A DNA stretch of 64,000 nucleotides from Leptothoe spongobia TAU-MAC 1115 (GCF_018739885.1 NZ_JADOES010000003.1:186001-250000); one strand, 5' to 3'; counted from the stretch's first letter, positions 45,698 to 55,754 are shown. The notes: generated by a model not told the origin, from the sequence alone. Made by a program: numbers and translations.

Positions 45698-47467
45698 GTG
45701 CAAACAGACAACATTGGAGATGTCTGGAGAGAACTCTGGCATACCCTTAGAAACAATAATGGTTTTGTAGTGCTTGCCAGTTTATTGGCAGCCAGCAGTA
45801 TTTTGGTCTTACGGGCGTTGAGCAGTTTCCAGCTGCTGGAGCTACGCGCGTTTGACAAAATGATCACCCTACGACCTACGGAATCCAGTGAGTCAAGATT
45901 AGTCATTGTCGGCATTACAGATGCTGATCTAGATACCTATCTAGGCACTTCATCTGTGAGCGATCAGACCATGGCTAATTTGATTCGCAAAATTCAGAAC
46001 TACCAACCACGGGTAATTGGACTCGATTTTTATCGGAATTTACCGAACAGTCCTGGTACTAATGATTTGAAAAGGATTTTTGAACACAGCCCTAATCTTA
46101 TCGGTATTGAAAAAGTTATTGGAGATGAAGCTGGCAACTCTATTCCTGGCAACAACATTTTGAAAACAGCGGATCAACTTGCTGCTAGCGATATTATTGT
46201 CGATGCCGATGGTCGAGTGAGACGAGGAATCTTATTTCCTGCTGCAAACACTCCCAGAATTCTTGAAGGGTTTGGTTTACGCCTCGCCTTAGACTATTTA
46301 GCTAAAGAAAATCTGGCAATCACCCCTGAACCAGACGCATCGGTATTAACACTAAATCAAATTGAATTTCCTCCCATTGAAAGTCATACAGGAGGGTATG
46401 TTGCTACTGATGCACGGGGCTATCAGATATTACTCAACCTACGTCAACAGGAACATACATTTAAAATTGTCTCGTTAAAGCAAGTATTAGACGATCAAAT
46501 CCCGCCTGAATTGATGCGCGATCGCATCGTCCTCATTGGCAGCATGGCATTAAGTCGTGCCGATATTTTTTACACAGCTAATCGTCACACCAAGGGCGAG
46601 CTCCCCATTAAGTTTGGAGTCGAAATCCACGGTGAAATTACCAGCCAGATTATCAGTAGTGTCCTGGATGGACGTCCGCTGATTTACCCATGGCCTGCAT
46701 GGGCGGAAAGCCTCCTGATCATCAGCTTTGCCATCATTGGCGGATATTTAACCCAACGAGCCACTAAGCTTTGGCAACGACTGACATTCATCCCTGGCAC
46801 CAGTCTCTTGGTGTTTAGTGGTAGCTATGGAGCACTTAGTTTGATGGGATTATGGCTACCAGTAGTGCCCATGCTCCTGGGACTATGGTTCGCCTCAGGC
46901 CTAACCGGAGCACACCGAACGACCCAACTGCAGGTGCTCTCTGGCAAAGATAAACTAACAGGATTAGCAAATCGCCGCACATTTGATGAAAGTCTCCAAC
47001 AAATGTGGTTTAAAGCATTGCGATCGCAACAGCCCTTGGCTCTCATTATGGGTGATGTCGACCACTTCAAAAAATATAACGATACCTATGGCCATCCTCA
47101 AGGAGATGAATGCCTCAGACGTGTCGCTCACGCGATCCGTACAACAGTAAGAGTGAAGGATGCTTTAAGTGCCCGTTATGGCGGTGAAGAATTTGTGGTA
47201 ATGCTGCCTAATACCTCGGCCACTGAAGGAATTGCGATCGCCAACGCAATTCGCACCAAACTCAACTCCTACAGCTTGCCACACTCCACATCTCAAACAG
47301 CAGCCCATGTCACCATGAGTCTCGGAATCACTAGCTTTATCCCAAGACTAGAGATTCCTCCCAGTGCCTTAACCGAGATGGCTGACTTAGGCTTATACAC
47401 TGCCAAAAAGGCAGGCCGCAATCAAGTCCAAATTCATCAACCCGATACCCTCGACCAACTTGTTTAA
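45698..47467 (+). CDS. CHASE2-GGDEF diguanylate cyclase
   Basis: This is a membrane receptor with an extracytoplasmic CHASE2 domain (about residues 50-330), three TM helices (about 335-410) and a GGDEF domain (about 420-580). The active-site loop reads YGGEEFVVMLP, a GGEEF form, so cyclic-di-GMP synthesis is likely. DKLTGLANRRTFDESL and ALIMGDVDHFKKYNDTYGH (in order) are typical. CHASE2 ligands are unknown. The gene starts GTG at 45698 or thereabouts; it follows the DUF928 gene by 68 bp and completes the CHAT/DUF928/CHASE2 set. Confidence 0.93.
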   Translation: MQTDNIGDVWRELWHTLRNNNGFVVLASLLAASSILVLRALSSFQLLELRAFDKMITLRPTESSESRLVIVGITDADLDTYLGTSSVSDQTMANLIRKIQNYQPRVIGLDFYRNLPNSPGTNDLKRIFEHSPNLIGIEKVIGDEAGNSIPGNNILKTADQLAASDIIVDADGRVRRGILFPAANTPRILEGFGLRLALDYLAKENLAITPEPDASVLTLNQIEFPPIESHTGGYVATDARGYQILLNLRQQEHTFKIVSLKQVLDDQIPPELMRDRIVLIGSMALSRADIFYTANRHTKGELPIKFGVEIHGEITSQIISSVLDGRPLIYPWPAWAESLLIISFAIIGGYLTQRATKLWQRLTFIPGTSLLVFSGSYGALSLMGLWLPVVPMLLGLWFASGLTGAHRTTQLQVLSGKDKLTGLANRRTFDESLQQMWFKALRSQQPLALIMGDVDHFKKYNDTYGHPQGDECLRRVAHAIRTTVRVKDALSARYGGEEFVVMLPNTSATEGIAIANAIRTKLNSYSLPHSTSQTAAHVTMSLGITSFIPRLEIPPSALTEMADLGLYTAKKAGRNQVQIHQPDTLDQLV

Positions 47468-47487
47468 TGTATGGAAATCAAAACATC

Positions 47488-48183
47488 CTAGGCTGAGACT
47501 TTCACAGCTTCAAGCAAGCGAGAAAAGTAAAACTGTGACGCTGTAAATTCTTTGCGATTCACTTCCCAACCATTGGCTTTCAAAGCCTTACGCACCTCAG
47601 CTTCGCTATGTAAATAAGCACGAGTTGCTTTACTAGGACCAGGGAAAAATTCACCAATGCGCTTAAGCAATGTATAGAAAGGATTTTTGGGTGCAAAACT
47701 CAAAATCAAGCGTTCTTCAGCCAGTGAACTCAGATGAGCAATCATGTCACCGGCTTTATCCTGGGGATAGTGAATCAGGACATCCAAACAAATCACGGTG
47801 TGATAACGACCATCCAACGTTTCTAAATCCTGAGCATCAAATGTGGGAGCAGCCTCAGGTGGTAATAATTCTTTAGCTCGAAAACTGGCCTCTTCAACCA
47901 TTTTTTCAGAAATATCACTGGCAGATACCTTAGCCCCCATAGTTGCTAGAGGAATACTCAAACTACCTACCCCACAGCCAGCATCACAAACGGTCAAGCC
48001 CTCAGCATTATCATCCTGCTTGAACCAATAGAGCACATGATCAACCGTTTGCTGATGCCCTTCACGGATATCTCGCTGCACCTTATTAACTTGACCATCA
48101 CCATAAATACGACTCCAACGATCGAAACCTTGGGCGTTGAAATAATCACGAACAATGGTCTTATCGTCAGTTGCACTCGCCAT
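47488..48183 (-). CDS. chlM: magnesium-protoporphyrin IX methyltransferase
   Basis: ChlM methylates Mg-protoporphyrin IX at the ring-C propionate, an early chlorophyll-specific step. The 231-aa protein has YFNAQGFDRWSRIYGDG at the N-terminus, a SAM motif VCDAGCGVGSLSIPLA, and the conserved HTVICLDVLIHYPQDKAGDMI and RILSFAPKNPFY-type segments. It is transcribed convergently with the CHASE2 gene. It gives direct evidence for a chlorophyll-making organism. Confidence 0.96.
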   Translation of the reverse strand: MASATDDKTIVRDYFNAQGFDRWSRIYGDGQVNKVQRDIREGHQQTVDHVLYWFKQDDNAEGLTVCDAGCGVGSLSIPLATMGAKVSASDISEKMVEEASFRAKELLPPEAAPTFDAQDLETLDGRYHTVICLDVLIHYPQDKAGDMIAHLSSLAEERLILSFAPKNPFYTLLKRIGEFFPGPSKATRAYLHSEAEVRKALKANGWEVNRKEFTASQFYFSRLLEAVKVSA

Positions 48184-48256
48184 AAGATTGGTCAGAAAGA
48201 AGTAATAGTGTTGATCTACCGTCAGATCCTATTATGTTTTGGCCCGATCACCCTGA

Positions 48257-49411
48257 TCAATCCTCCAAAATCCTCTCCCAGCTCAAGCTAGTTCCATCGA
48301 AATGCCAATGGAGTAAATGGGTCGTCTGTCTCGGTGCCAGTCCTGATAAACCCGCAGCTAATCGAGGCATCTCTGTAGCCGCCATCAGCGCCTCCTCAAC
48401 ACTACATAGCCCCCATTTGACCAAGTTTTTTACCCCATCGAGCAGAGGCCGGGTCGTACCTGACAAGGTCCCATCAGGCAAACGTGCTGTCCCATCAATG
48501 ACCTCTATTTCACGGCTATCCCAGGGATAGATACCATCAGGCAACCCCAGAGGAGAAAGGGCATCACTCACCAGAAAAAGCCCTCCCTTGGCATCACTAG
48601 AACATCCACGCGTGGACCGCAGGAGCAAATCAATCATCGTCGGACATACATGCTGCCCATCGGCTATCAAACCAGCAAATACTCGGGGATGGGTGAGAGC
48701 AGCGCCTAACAAACCTGGCTCTCGATGATGTAATCCAGGCATGGCATTAAAGGCATGGGTCACCATGGAAGCGCCCTGGTCAAATGCTTGCTGAGCTTGA
48801 GCCGCTGTCGCCAGAGAATGGCCAAGGCTCACAATAATATTGTGTGATCTCAACCATGGAATCACGGCCGTCGCAGCTTCCATTTCTGGAGCCAGAGTGA
48901 CAATTCTAACCATATGCAAATATGGCTCTAGGAGAGCTTGTACTCGATCGATCGATAGCGGCTGCAAATACTCCTGAGGATGCGCTCCCTGTTTAGCTGG
49001 ATTGAGAAATGGCCCCTCTAGATGAGCCCCCAAGACCTTGGCATGGTGAGGCTTCTCATTTAACCCTTCAGCCTCATAGGTCTGCATCACAGTCAGACTG
49101 CGCTGAATCTTATCTGGATGCGCCGTCACCAGCGTTGGCGTAAACGCATCAATACCTTGCTCCCATAGGAAACTTGCTATTTTTTTTAGCTCTAGGGGAT
49201 CGCTGAGATCAGGAAATGCTAAACCCAGGGCTCCGTTGATTTGTAGATCCACTCCTCCAAGGGACACCCAATCTCCTTGCAGATCAACTGCTTGAACCGC
49301 ATTAGCAGCTACTTTATCCATAGGCATAATGGATCGCAGTTGATGGCGCACTACCTCTAAACAGAACAGCCCTGACATATGAGGTAATCGCACATTAAGC
49401 AAAATTGACAT
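48257..49411 (-). CDS. nagA: N-acetylglucosamine-6-phosphate deacetylase
   Basis: The enzyme deacetylates GlcNAc-6-phosphate in amino-sugar recycling. The amidohydrolase fold shows DLQINGALGLAFPD, GAHLEGPFLNPAKQGAH, GHSLATAAQAQQAFDQGA, VTHAFNAMPGLHHREPG and LVSDALSPLG, with histidines and the aspartate for metal binding. The start is placed at ATG 49411; the TTG at 49429 is also open. Length about 384 aa is normal. Confidence 0.93.
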   Translation of the reverse strand: MSILLNVRLPHMSGLFCLEVVRHQLRSIMPMDKVAANAVQAVDLQGDWVSLGGVDLQINGALGLAFPDLSDPLELKKIASFLWEQGIDAFTPTLVTAHPDKIQRSLTVMQTYEAEGLNEKPHHAKVLGAHLEGPFLNPAKQGAHPQEYLQPLSIDRVQALLEPYLHMVRIVTLAPEMEAATAVIPWLRSHNIIVSLGHSLATAAQAQQAFDQGASMVTHAFNAMPGLHHREPGLLGAALTHPRVFAGLIADGQHVCPTMIDLLLRSTRGCSSDAKGGLFLVSDALSPLGLPDGIYPWDSREIEVIDGTARLPDGTLSGTTRPLLDGVKNLVKWGLCSVEEALMAATEMPRLAAGLSGLAPRQTTHLLHWHFDGTSLSWERILED

Positions 49412-49516
49412 GGCCCCTTCAAGTTCCAATATTTGTACAAATCATCCCATAGGAACCCGGTAGGCTAACAACATCCCCCTGGTAGTGCCAGGGATGCCGT
49501 TTTATTGTTTACATTT

Positions 49517-50068
49517 ATGACCACTCCCCTTGTCGGCATCATCATGGGCAGCGACTCTGACCTGCCCACCATGGAAGCAGCCATTCTGATTTGCGAAGAC
49601 TTTGGCATTCCCCACGAAGTCGCCATTATCTCTGCACATCGCACCCCCTATCGGATGGCCAACTACGCCCAAACAGCCATCGAACGTGGCTTAAAAGTGA
49701 TTATTGCTGGAGCAGGTGGAGCCGCGCATCTGCCTGGAATGGTAGCTGCTCTAACACCGTTACCCGTCATTGGTGTTCCGGTCAAAAGTCGTAGTCTACA
49801 AGGTGTAGACTCCCTCTATTCCATTGTCCAAATGCCCGGTGGCATTCCCGTCGCCACCGTTGCCATCGGCAATGCTAAAAATGCTGGACTACTGGCCGCT
49901 CAAATCTTGGCTACGAGCGATCCCCAACTTCTAGAACAGATACAAAACTATCGCAAGGGCCTTGAAGAAAATGTCCTGGAGAAACAAGAAAGTCTCGACA
50001 CCTTAGGACCACATGCATACCTCAAAACAATGTTTCCATCCAGAAATGTTGATACAAATCGCTCATAA
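49517..50068 (+). CDS. purE: N5-carboxyaminoimidazole ribonucleotide mutase
   Basis: PurE interconverts N5-CAIR and CAIR in purine synthesis. The class I signature [42 protein letters not shown] and [36 protein letters not shown] (in pieces) is unmistakable. ATG 49517 gives about 183 aa; the TTG at 49505 would add four residues without a better start site. nagA is divergent, so a shared promoter region of about 100 bp is likely. Confidence 0.97.
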   Translation: MTTPLVGIIMGSDSDLPTMEAAILICEDFGIPHEVAIISAHRTPYRMANYAQTAIERGLKVIIAGAGGAAHLPGMVAALTPLPVIGVPVKSRSLQGVDSLYSIVQMPGGIPVATVAIGNAKNAGLLAAQILATSDPQLLEQIQNYRKGLEENVLEKQESLDTLGPHAYLKTMFPSRNVDTNRS

Positions 50069-50483
50069 CGACGATTTTCCAGGCCTCAAAATATTAACTT
50101 TTGCAAAAAACCAAAAATTAGCAGGTCTCAAACACCTAATATCCCATTCACACGAACTAAGTGTGTTCTCTGATACAGAATGACTTGGCCGAAATTGGTG
50201 GAATCTATCTACATAGATATGCACAATGTATCCGTGCAAGTAGGCCGATGGTTTAACCGTGTGTGGTGTGAACCGAGTCAGCTAGCTGGTGAATGCCTTA
50301 ATGCTTATAAGAGTATTCCCAACAGCTGGTTTTGTTATATCACCTCCTTAATTAAGCCCCATTGCCGGTCATTGAGTATCTTGAACTGTCAAGGTCCCCT
50401 CACACAAAGACTTCACTGTCTAGGTAACACCTACGAAAGTGAGTTTGAGTTGATTGGATTGTGTTGTAGGAACGTCTGTTGAG
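50069..50483. other. 415-bp region upstream of amt
   Basis: This gap contains a candidate NtcA site at 50164 and a 100-codon plus frame (50180-50482) of no protein-like character, which I reject as a gene. The long untranslated leader before amt has patches of complementarity (GGTAACACC/CCTACG area) but no riboswitch consensus that I can recognise. Confidence 0.5.
50164..50177 (+). promoter_or_regulatory. candidate NtcA binding site
   Basis: TGT-N8-ACA at 50164-50177, with an AT-rich stretch AATCTATCTA some 30 bp downstream as possible -10 area, resembles a relaxed NtcA site (consensus GTA-N8-TAC). amt genes are usually under NtcA nitrogen control. The centre is about 313 bp before the amt ATG, so the leader would be long. 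Confidence 0.3.
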
Positions 50484-51944
50484 ATGTCTAGTCTAAATGT
50501 CAGCCGCAAGGCGAAACGACGGAAGTCGTCTGTCTGGGATACCTATGCGCCACCATTTGATCAAATGGCTAAGCGCTTTTTTGGTAGAAGCTTTTCTTGG
50601 GCGTGGTTAGCGTGTATACCTCTGGCACTGGTCATTGTTGCCACCTGGAATACAGCAGCCCATGCGCAGGACGATGCCATCACTGCTGAAAACGTTCAAT
50701 TTGTTTTAGATAACATCTGGGTGCTGATTGCAGCGATCCTGGTGATTTTCATGAACGCTGGTTTCGGGATGTTAGAAACCGGATTCTGCCGCCAGAAGAA
50801 CGCTGTCAATATCCTTTCCAAGAATTTAATTGTTTTTGCCTTAGCGACCTTGTCCTTCTGGGCAATCGGTTTTGGTCTCATGTTCAATGAGGCTAATCCC
50901 GTCTTTGGTATGGGTAATTTCTTCCTGTCAGGTACAACAGCTGAAGATCCCTTTGCAGGCAATTTAACAGCCCCTGTGTTCTTCTTATTCCAGGCGGCTT
51001 TTGCAGGTACCGCAGCCACTATCGTGTCTGGTGCGGTTGCAGAACGGATCAAGTTCGTAGACTTCGTTATCTTTAGCATCTTGCTAACAGCGATTTCTTA
51101 CCCCATTACTGGTCACTGGGTATGGTCTGGGAACGGTTGGTTAGGTGCTCTACCCACAGGTGGTTTCTCCGACTTTGCCGGTTCAACTGTTGTGCACTCC
51201 GTTGGTGGATGGGCAGCTCTTACAGGTGCAGCTATCCTTGGCCCCCGTATTGGTAAATACCAAGACGGTCAAATCAATGCCATCCCCGGCCACAACATGA
51301 GTATTGCAACTCTTGGTTGTTTGATTCTCTGGATCGGTTGGTTTGGTTTTAACCCTGGTTCTGAACTAGCTGCTGATGCTGCAGTCCCTTACATTGCGGT
51401 TACCACTAACCTAGCTGCTGCTGCTGGTGGTGTTGCGGCAACAGTGACTGCATGGCTAATGAGTGGCAAGCCGGATCTTTCTATGATCATCAACGGCATA
51501 TTGGCTGGACTAGTCGGTATTACTGCTGGCTGTGCTGGTGTCGGCTTCTTTGGCGCAGTAATCATCGGTTTAATTGCTGGTGTATTAGTTGTCTTCTCCG
51601 TTGGTTTCTTTGACAGTATCAAGATTGATGATCCTGTAGGTGCCATTTCCGTACACTTGGTTTGCGGTATGTGGGGCACGCTAGCTGTGGGTCTGTTTGA
51701 TAAGTCTGCTGGCCTCTTCTACGGTGGAGGCCCTCAACAGCTGATTTCTCAGATTATCGGCATCGTTGCAATTGGTTTGTTTACTGTTGTCTTCAGCGCT
51801 GTTGTTTGGACTATTCTGAAATCCGCTTTTGGTCTGCGTGTTGCTGCCGAAGAAGAGCTCAAGGGCTTGGATATTGGTGAGCATGGCATGGAAGCTTACA
51901 GCGGTTTCCTTAAGGACACTAGCGACATGGGCGGCGTTGCTTAG
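50484..51944 (+). CDS. amt: ammonium transporter
   Basis: The Amt channel imports ammonium. After an N-terminal signal-like region (about residues 20-60, [21 protein letters not shown]) the core has 11 TM helices with [84 protein letters not shown] and [19 protein letters not shown] (in pieces), including the His pair of the pore. The ATG at 50484 is preferred; an upstream GTG-like extension to 50454 is unneeded. Length 486 aa is normal for cyanobacterial Amt1. A perfect palindrome 60 bp after the stop may end transcription. Confidence 0.95.
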   Translation: MSSLNVSRKAKRRKSSVWDTYAPPFDQMAKRFFGRSFSWAWLACIPLALVIVATWNTAAHAQDDAITAENVQFVLDNIWVLIAAILVIFMNAGFGMLETGFCRQKNAVNILSKNLIVFALATLSFWAIGFGLMFNEANPVFGMGNFFLSGTTAEDPFAGNLTAPVFFLFQAAFAGTAATIVSGAVAERIKFVDFVIFSILLTAISYPITGHWVWSGNGWLGALPTGGFSDFAGSTVVHSVGGWAALTGAAILGPRIGKYQDGQINAIPGHNMSIATLGCLILWIGWFGFNPGSELAADAAVPYIAVTTNLAAAAGGVAATVTAWLMSGKPDLSMIINGILAGLVGITAGCAGVGFFGAVIIGLIAGVLVVFSVGFFDSIKIDDPVGAISVHLVCGMWGTLAVGLFDKSAGLFYGGGPQQLISQIIGIVAIGLFTVVFSAVVWTILKSAFGLRVAAEEELKGLDIGEHGMEAYSGFLKDTSDMGGVA

Positions 51945-52317
51945 GAAACTAAGTTACCTGCAATTTTGTCAAAAGGCCTGAGAGCTAAAGACATCATGCT
52001 TATAGAGGGGGCAATTTTCCTAGGAAAATTGCCCCCTCTCCTGATTGAGCCATAAGTTCACTGAGTTCAAAACGTGCCTCTGATGGCCCACCGCCCGCTG
52101 TACATTAATTCATTTCCCCTAAGCTTAGTTACAATTCCTGCGCAGCCTGCCTAGGCACTGATAAGGTTGGGGCAGTTGAGCACATGGGTTAGCAACAGCT
52201 CAATTAGTTAGCACAGAGGAACCCATGGTCAACGCTAGTCACCTAGCCAATTGAGCATGTGAGTCTTCTAATGGGCCCAGGAAACTCGCTGTAGCATCAA
52301 TCAAAATCGTAAGGTGA
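51945..52317. other. amt-to-kinase spacer
   Basis: 373 bp. Apart from the palindrome, there are short inverted arms CATGGGTT/AACCCATG near 52181 and 52229 and a duplicated GAGCAYRTG motif. No gene is visible; the kinase promoter must lie here. Confidence 0.45.
52004..52039. repeat. 36-nt perfect loopless palindrome after amt
   Basis: AGAGGGGGCAATTTTCCT (52004-52021) is followed directly by its exact reverse complement, centre CCTAGG. It starts 60 bp after the amt stop and probably acts as a terminator, but it has no loop and no T-run. Confidence 0.95.
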
Positions 52318-54336
52318 ATGGGCAATCCGGCTTCAGTTCTAGACGCGTTGCTTGCGGTCTTACCCAAATTAAGACCACAAATGTATTTCAAAACATCGCT
52401 GACGGCTCTTTCCCATGCGATGGAAGATCAGGTATTAGCAGGCAATGATCGCCCCTTGATGATTGCTAGCTTTCAGCAGGAACGCTTTTATCGCCAAGAA
52501 GCTCATCGCTATCTCCGTCTAGCAGAAATTACGCCACAAATTTATGTCTTAGCCGCAGCTGATACTAAATTTGCAGATGCTGATGGAGCAGCTCACCACG
52601 AAACCATTGCTTTTGACAAAGATGATGCTCTGGTCCATGAATGGCATCTGGTGGTCTTAGGTGAACAATATACGGCTTGTTTAATCTGCCGTGAGCATAG
52701 TCAAATTTCTCAGAAACCTAAGGTTTTAAGCGGGGCTCCTGATCTTGACCAGAGTCGACGTTTTGAAGGGATTTGGACTCTAAATCGCCATGTGTGCGAG
52801 CAGGCGGCTTATATTTTGCTCCAGCGAATGGCAACTTATCGGCCCGATTTAGTCAATAAAATCACCCAAGCCCAGACTCAATTTTTGCCAGCGGATGTCA
52901 TCCAAAGTGATGCTTATAAAGAGGAAATAGCTGAGTCCTATCCCTTTGCTCAACGGTTGGTGACTTATGTACAAGCGAGCCAATATAAGCTACTGAAGGC
53001 TTATAAAACCATGGCGGCTCAGGAAAATCGAGAACGTTTGATTAATTCGATTACGGCAGCGATTCGTCAGTCGTTAAACCCAACTGAGGTGTTTGCGATC
53101 GCAACCCACGAACTCGGGCAAGAAATATCCACCTGTCGCTGCATTATTTATCGCAGTAGTCACGCCAATACTATTGATATTCAGCACGAATTTCGACAAC
53201 CAGACGTGCCCTCTCTCAAAGACAAGGCTTGGCCTTTATTAGAAAATCCTCTATTTCAAACCGTCAATCGTCAACAAGAATCACTCTTATATCTACGCAA
53301 CACGCCCATTGAGGAACAAGAAAGCCAGATTGAAGATGCCTCCAATATCCAGGCATTATTCGACCAGTGGGAGATTAGTGGTTGTTTGCTCGTACCTCTC
53401 ATTTACCAAGAACGTCTGCTGGGCATGATCGAGCTCCACCAATGCAAATCCCAGCCCCAGCCTTGGAGTAATCACGATATTAGCCTGGTTGAAGCCGTTG
53501 CAGCCCAACTCAGCGTCGCCGTTATTCAAGCCGAGGCTTATGCCAATCTAGAAAAACTGAACCAGCAACTAGAAGCCCTAGAACAAACCCGCAGCAATCT
53601 AATTGCCATCACTGGCCACGAGTTACGCACACCGCTTTCAACCATAAAAGTTTGCCTCGAAAGCATGTTTACAGAACCAGACATGCCAGCAGATATGCGC
53701 CACGTCATGCTGCAAACTGCCATGGAAGATTCTGAACGGATGCAACGACTAGTCCAAGACTTTCTCACCCTATCGCGTCTAGAAAGTGGTCGTATCGAAT
53801 GGAATCTAGAATCCCTCTCCTTAAGTGAATGTATTGCCTTAGCTCTGAGCAGTCGTCGGGCAAGTACCAATTGCTCCAACATCACGGTTGACATACCAGA
53901 TGAATTACCATTGATTCGTGGAGATGGCGAATGGATTGTTGAGGTCTTGACCAAACTTCTAGATAACGCCTGCAAATTTACAGCAGTTGACGGTAATATC
54001 TCGATCCAAGCAATCGTTAAAGATAACGCCCTAGTAGAAGTCTCTGTCAACGACAGTGGCCGAGGCATTGAACCTGAACGTTTAGAAACTGTCTTTGAGC
54101 GTTTTTATCAGGAAGAAGGAGCACTCCGACGATCGGTTGGAGGTACTGGTCTAGGACTGGCCATTTGCCGTCAAATTGTGGAGGCCCAAGGCGGGAAAAT
54201 TTGGGCTATGTCCAAAGGCAAAGACCAGGGAACGCAAATTCACTTCACTCTGCCCATATCGACTCAACAACTAACACAGAAACCTAGAAAGAGCAAAGGT
54301 CTGAAATCACCACGCTCTAAAAAAATATCTGTCTAA
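52318..54336 (+). CDS. DICT-GAF sensor histidine kinase
   Basis: The 672-aa kinase starts with a DICT domain (about residues 20-190: MYFKTSLTALSHAMEDQVLA, ERFYRQEAHRYLRLAEIT), then a GAF domain (about 235-400) and a HisKA/HATPase unit. The H-box is ITGHELRTPLS (about residue 433) and the ATP-binding boxes are DNACKFTAV, NDSGRGIEPERL and GGTGLGLAICRQI. A short coiled coil precedes the H-box (LEKLNQQLEALEQTRSNL). DICT occurs mainly in cyanobacterial signalling. A partner response regulator is not adjacent. Basic C-terminal tail. Confidence 0.93.
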   Translation: MGNPASVLDALLAVLPKLRPQMYFKTSLTALSHAMEDQVLAGNDRPLMIASFQQERFYRQEAHRYLRLAEITPQIYVLAAADTKFADADGAAHHETIAFDKDDALVHEWHLVVLGEQYTACLICREHSQISQKPKVLSGAPDLDQSRRFEGIWTLNRHVCEQAAYILLQRMATYRPDLVNKITQAQTQFLPADVIQSDAYKEEIAESYPFAQRLVTYVQASQYKLLKAYKTMAAQENRERLINSITAAIRQSLNPTEVFAIATHELGQEISTCRCIIYRSSHANTIDIQHEFRQPDVPSLKDKAWPLLENPLFQTVNRQQESLLYLRNTPIEEQESQIEDASNIQALFDQWEISGCLLVPLIYQERLLGMIELHQCKSQPQPWSNHDISLVEAVAAQLSVAVIQAEAYANLEKLNQQLEALEQTRSNLIAITGHELRTPLSTIKVCLESMFTEPDMPADMRHVMLQTAMEDSERMQRLVQDFLTLSRLESGRIEWNLESLSLSECIALALSSRRASTNCSNITVDIPDELPLIRGDGEWIVEVLTKLLDNACKFTAVDGNISIQAIVKDNALVEVSVNDSGRGIEPERLETVFERFYQEEGALRRSVGGTGLGLAICRQIVEAQGGKIWAMSKGKDQGTQIHFTLPISTQQLTQKPRKSKGLKSPRSKKISV

Positions 54337-54368
54337 TCATTGGCCAAACATCGCATCGACTTTAGTCT

Positions 54369-55490
54369 TTAGTTATTAATTGGCAACGGTTGTCCAAATG
54401 TCAGCGGTTTAGGAACGTCAGTTTGCATAATCGTACGAGTAGCTGCAGGTTGTTGAATCGTCTGCGGAGCTGGCGCAGAACGACTCTCGACACGAGACAG
54501 TTGTGGATCGGGAATAGAAGAAGACACCTCAACTGGAGCTAACACTGTCTCTGTAGGCTGGATAGGTGGTTCAGATACAACCGCCACTTCAGCAGTCTCA
54601 GAGTTCTCCAAGGGATCTGCATTGACAACATCATCACTCTCTACCGGAAGTGAATCTTCCAGAGTATCCGTAGTCAGGCTATCCCCGCTGACAGTCGCCT
54701 CAATCTTTGGCAACGGCGACCGATCTGGGTTGAGTGGCTCAGTTGTATTGACAGTATCAGGCTGCACACTAATGTCCGGCAGACTAGTAGGCTCCTCAAG
54801 GTCTGGTACTGTCATCGGTGGTAAATCCGGAACCGCCGCAACATCTAACGTCGGTGATGGAGATACTTCCACAGTGACAGTTGGTGTATCTTCTAGCGGG
54901 GGCACACTCACCACGCTCGTCGAAGACGCAGCATCATACGGATCAATCGGCAAAGGAGTTGAAGTAGACCGTTGTGGAGATAGCTCCAGATTAGCCGCTG
55001 ACACACTAAGACTATTACTGGAATTTAGGTCTGGCGCAGTGGAGTCAGTTATCGAATCAACCGCCACTGTACTCATGCCATCCGCAATCAGGGGTCGGAA
55101 ACGCCAATGTCGTTGACCATCTGCACTGTCATCAAACTGAATATCAGCCTGATCCGAGGCTAAAACAATGTCAGGAGACAGCTCAATCACAACCCTCACT
55201 TGTTCCGGTGTATGCTGCGCCACCCGAATCGATTGCACAGCTCCGCTATATATTTGTTCCGGTTCTATATTCCCAATTTCCGTCTCTGGAATATCCAGCA
55301 CCAAACGTGGTGGCTCTGATAGTAGGAAAAATTCAGGAAAAACAGTATCCGATAGGGAAAATGTCAGTTCACTATTGGTCACGTCAAAAGACCAATTTTG
55401 TAGATCCTCTGCTACAGCTGGTGACATAGTGAGCGCTAGACTAGCAAAACTCCCTCCCAACCAATGATGCAAACGGTGCTTAAACCCCAT
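54369..55490 (-). CDS. AMIN-domain secreted protein with Pro/Ser/Thr-rich tail
   Basis: The start is taken at ATG 55490 (GFKHRLHHWLGG), giving a signal peptide that ends around SPAVAE. An AMIN domain follows (LQNWSFDVTNSELTFSLSD, LVLDIPETEI, VRVVIELSPD), a domain that directs proteins to the septal or polar periplasm. From about residue 165 to the end lies a long, low-complexity acidic stretch rich in Pro, Ser, Thr, Val and Asp, with no catalytic amidase domain. Thus it is an AMIN scaffold or anchor rather than an AmiC-type enzyme. An upstream frame to 55622 is open but lacks signal. Confidence 0.85.
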   Translation of the reverse strand: MGFKHRLHHWLGGSFASLALTMSPAVAEDLQNWSFDVTNSELTFSLSDTVFPEFFLLSEPPRLVLDIPETEIGNIEPEQIYSGAVQSIRVAQHTPEQVRVVIELSPDIVLASDQADIQFDDSADGQRHWRFRPLIADGMSTVAVDSITDSTAPDLNSSNSLSVSAANLELSPQRSTSTPLPIDPYDAASSTSVVSVPPLEDTPTVTVEVSPSPTLDVAAVPDLPPMTVPDLEEPTSLPDISVQPDTVNTTEPLNPDRSPLPKIEATVSGDSLTTDTLEDSLPVESDDVVNADPLENSETAEVAVVSEPPIQPTETVLAPVEVSSSIPDPQLSRVESRSAPAPQTIQQPAATRTIMQTDVPKPLTFGQPLPINN

Positions 55491-55658
55491 AGGATTGACC
55501 TGCAGAACGCTAATGACTCGATTAAAGGTTAAAGCATACGGCACTTTGTCAAGAATGACCCATATTTTTGATAAAAATTCCCCCCATCCTGGGGATTCAT
55601 CCGCCATGATAGGGACAGTCAAATAATCAACTCACCCGACTATAAGGAACGAACCTCT

Positions 55659-55754
55659 ATGGAAATGCATGAGCTATTAACACTCGTTTTGCTATTAAGT
55701 CCTGGTCTATTACTATCCGCTCTGGTAATGTCCGCTATGGCATTTGGGGGCTAG
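55659..55754 (+). CDS. 31-residue single-membrane-span peptide
   Basis: A short frame encodes MEMHELLTLVLLLSPGLLLS and ALVMSAMAFGG. It has an AAGGAA ribosome-binding site 9 bp before the ATG. Residues 5-30 are strongly hydrophobic, so it should form one TM helix. I do not recognise it as PsbX, PsbT, Psb30, PetN or PsaM. Size and composition resemble small photosynthetic-complex subunits, which is only an analogy. It is followed 54 bp later by a redoxin gene. Confidence 0.55.
   Translation: MEMHELLTLVLLLSPGLLLSALVMSAMAFGG

Noticed and set aside
50180..50482. 100-codon plus frame upstream of amt
   Set aside because: The composition is not protein-like and it lies in the presumed amt leader; a ribosome-binding site is lacking.
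50260..50483. glutamine riboswitch in the amt leader
   Set aside because: I could not match the consensus segments of the glnA-type riboswitch, so no claim is made.
55168..55467. plus-strand frames opposite the AMIN gene
   Set aside because: Ser/Thr-rich reading of the complementary strand of a low-complexity gene.
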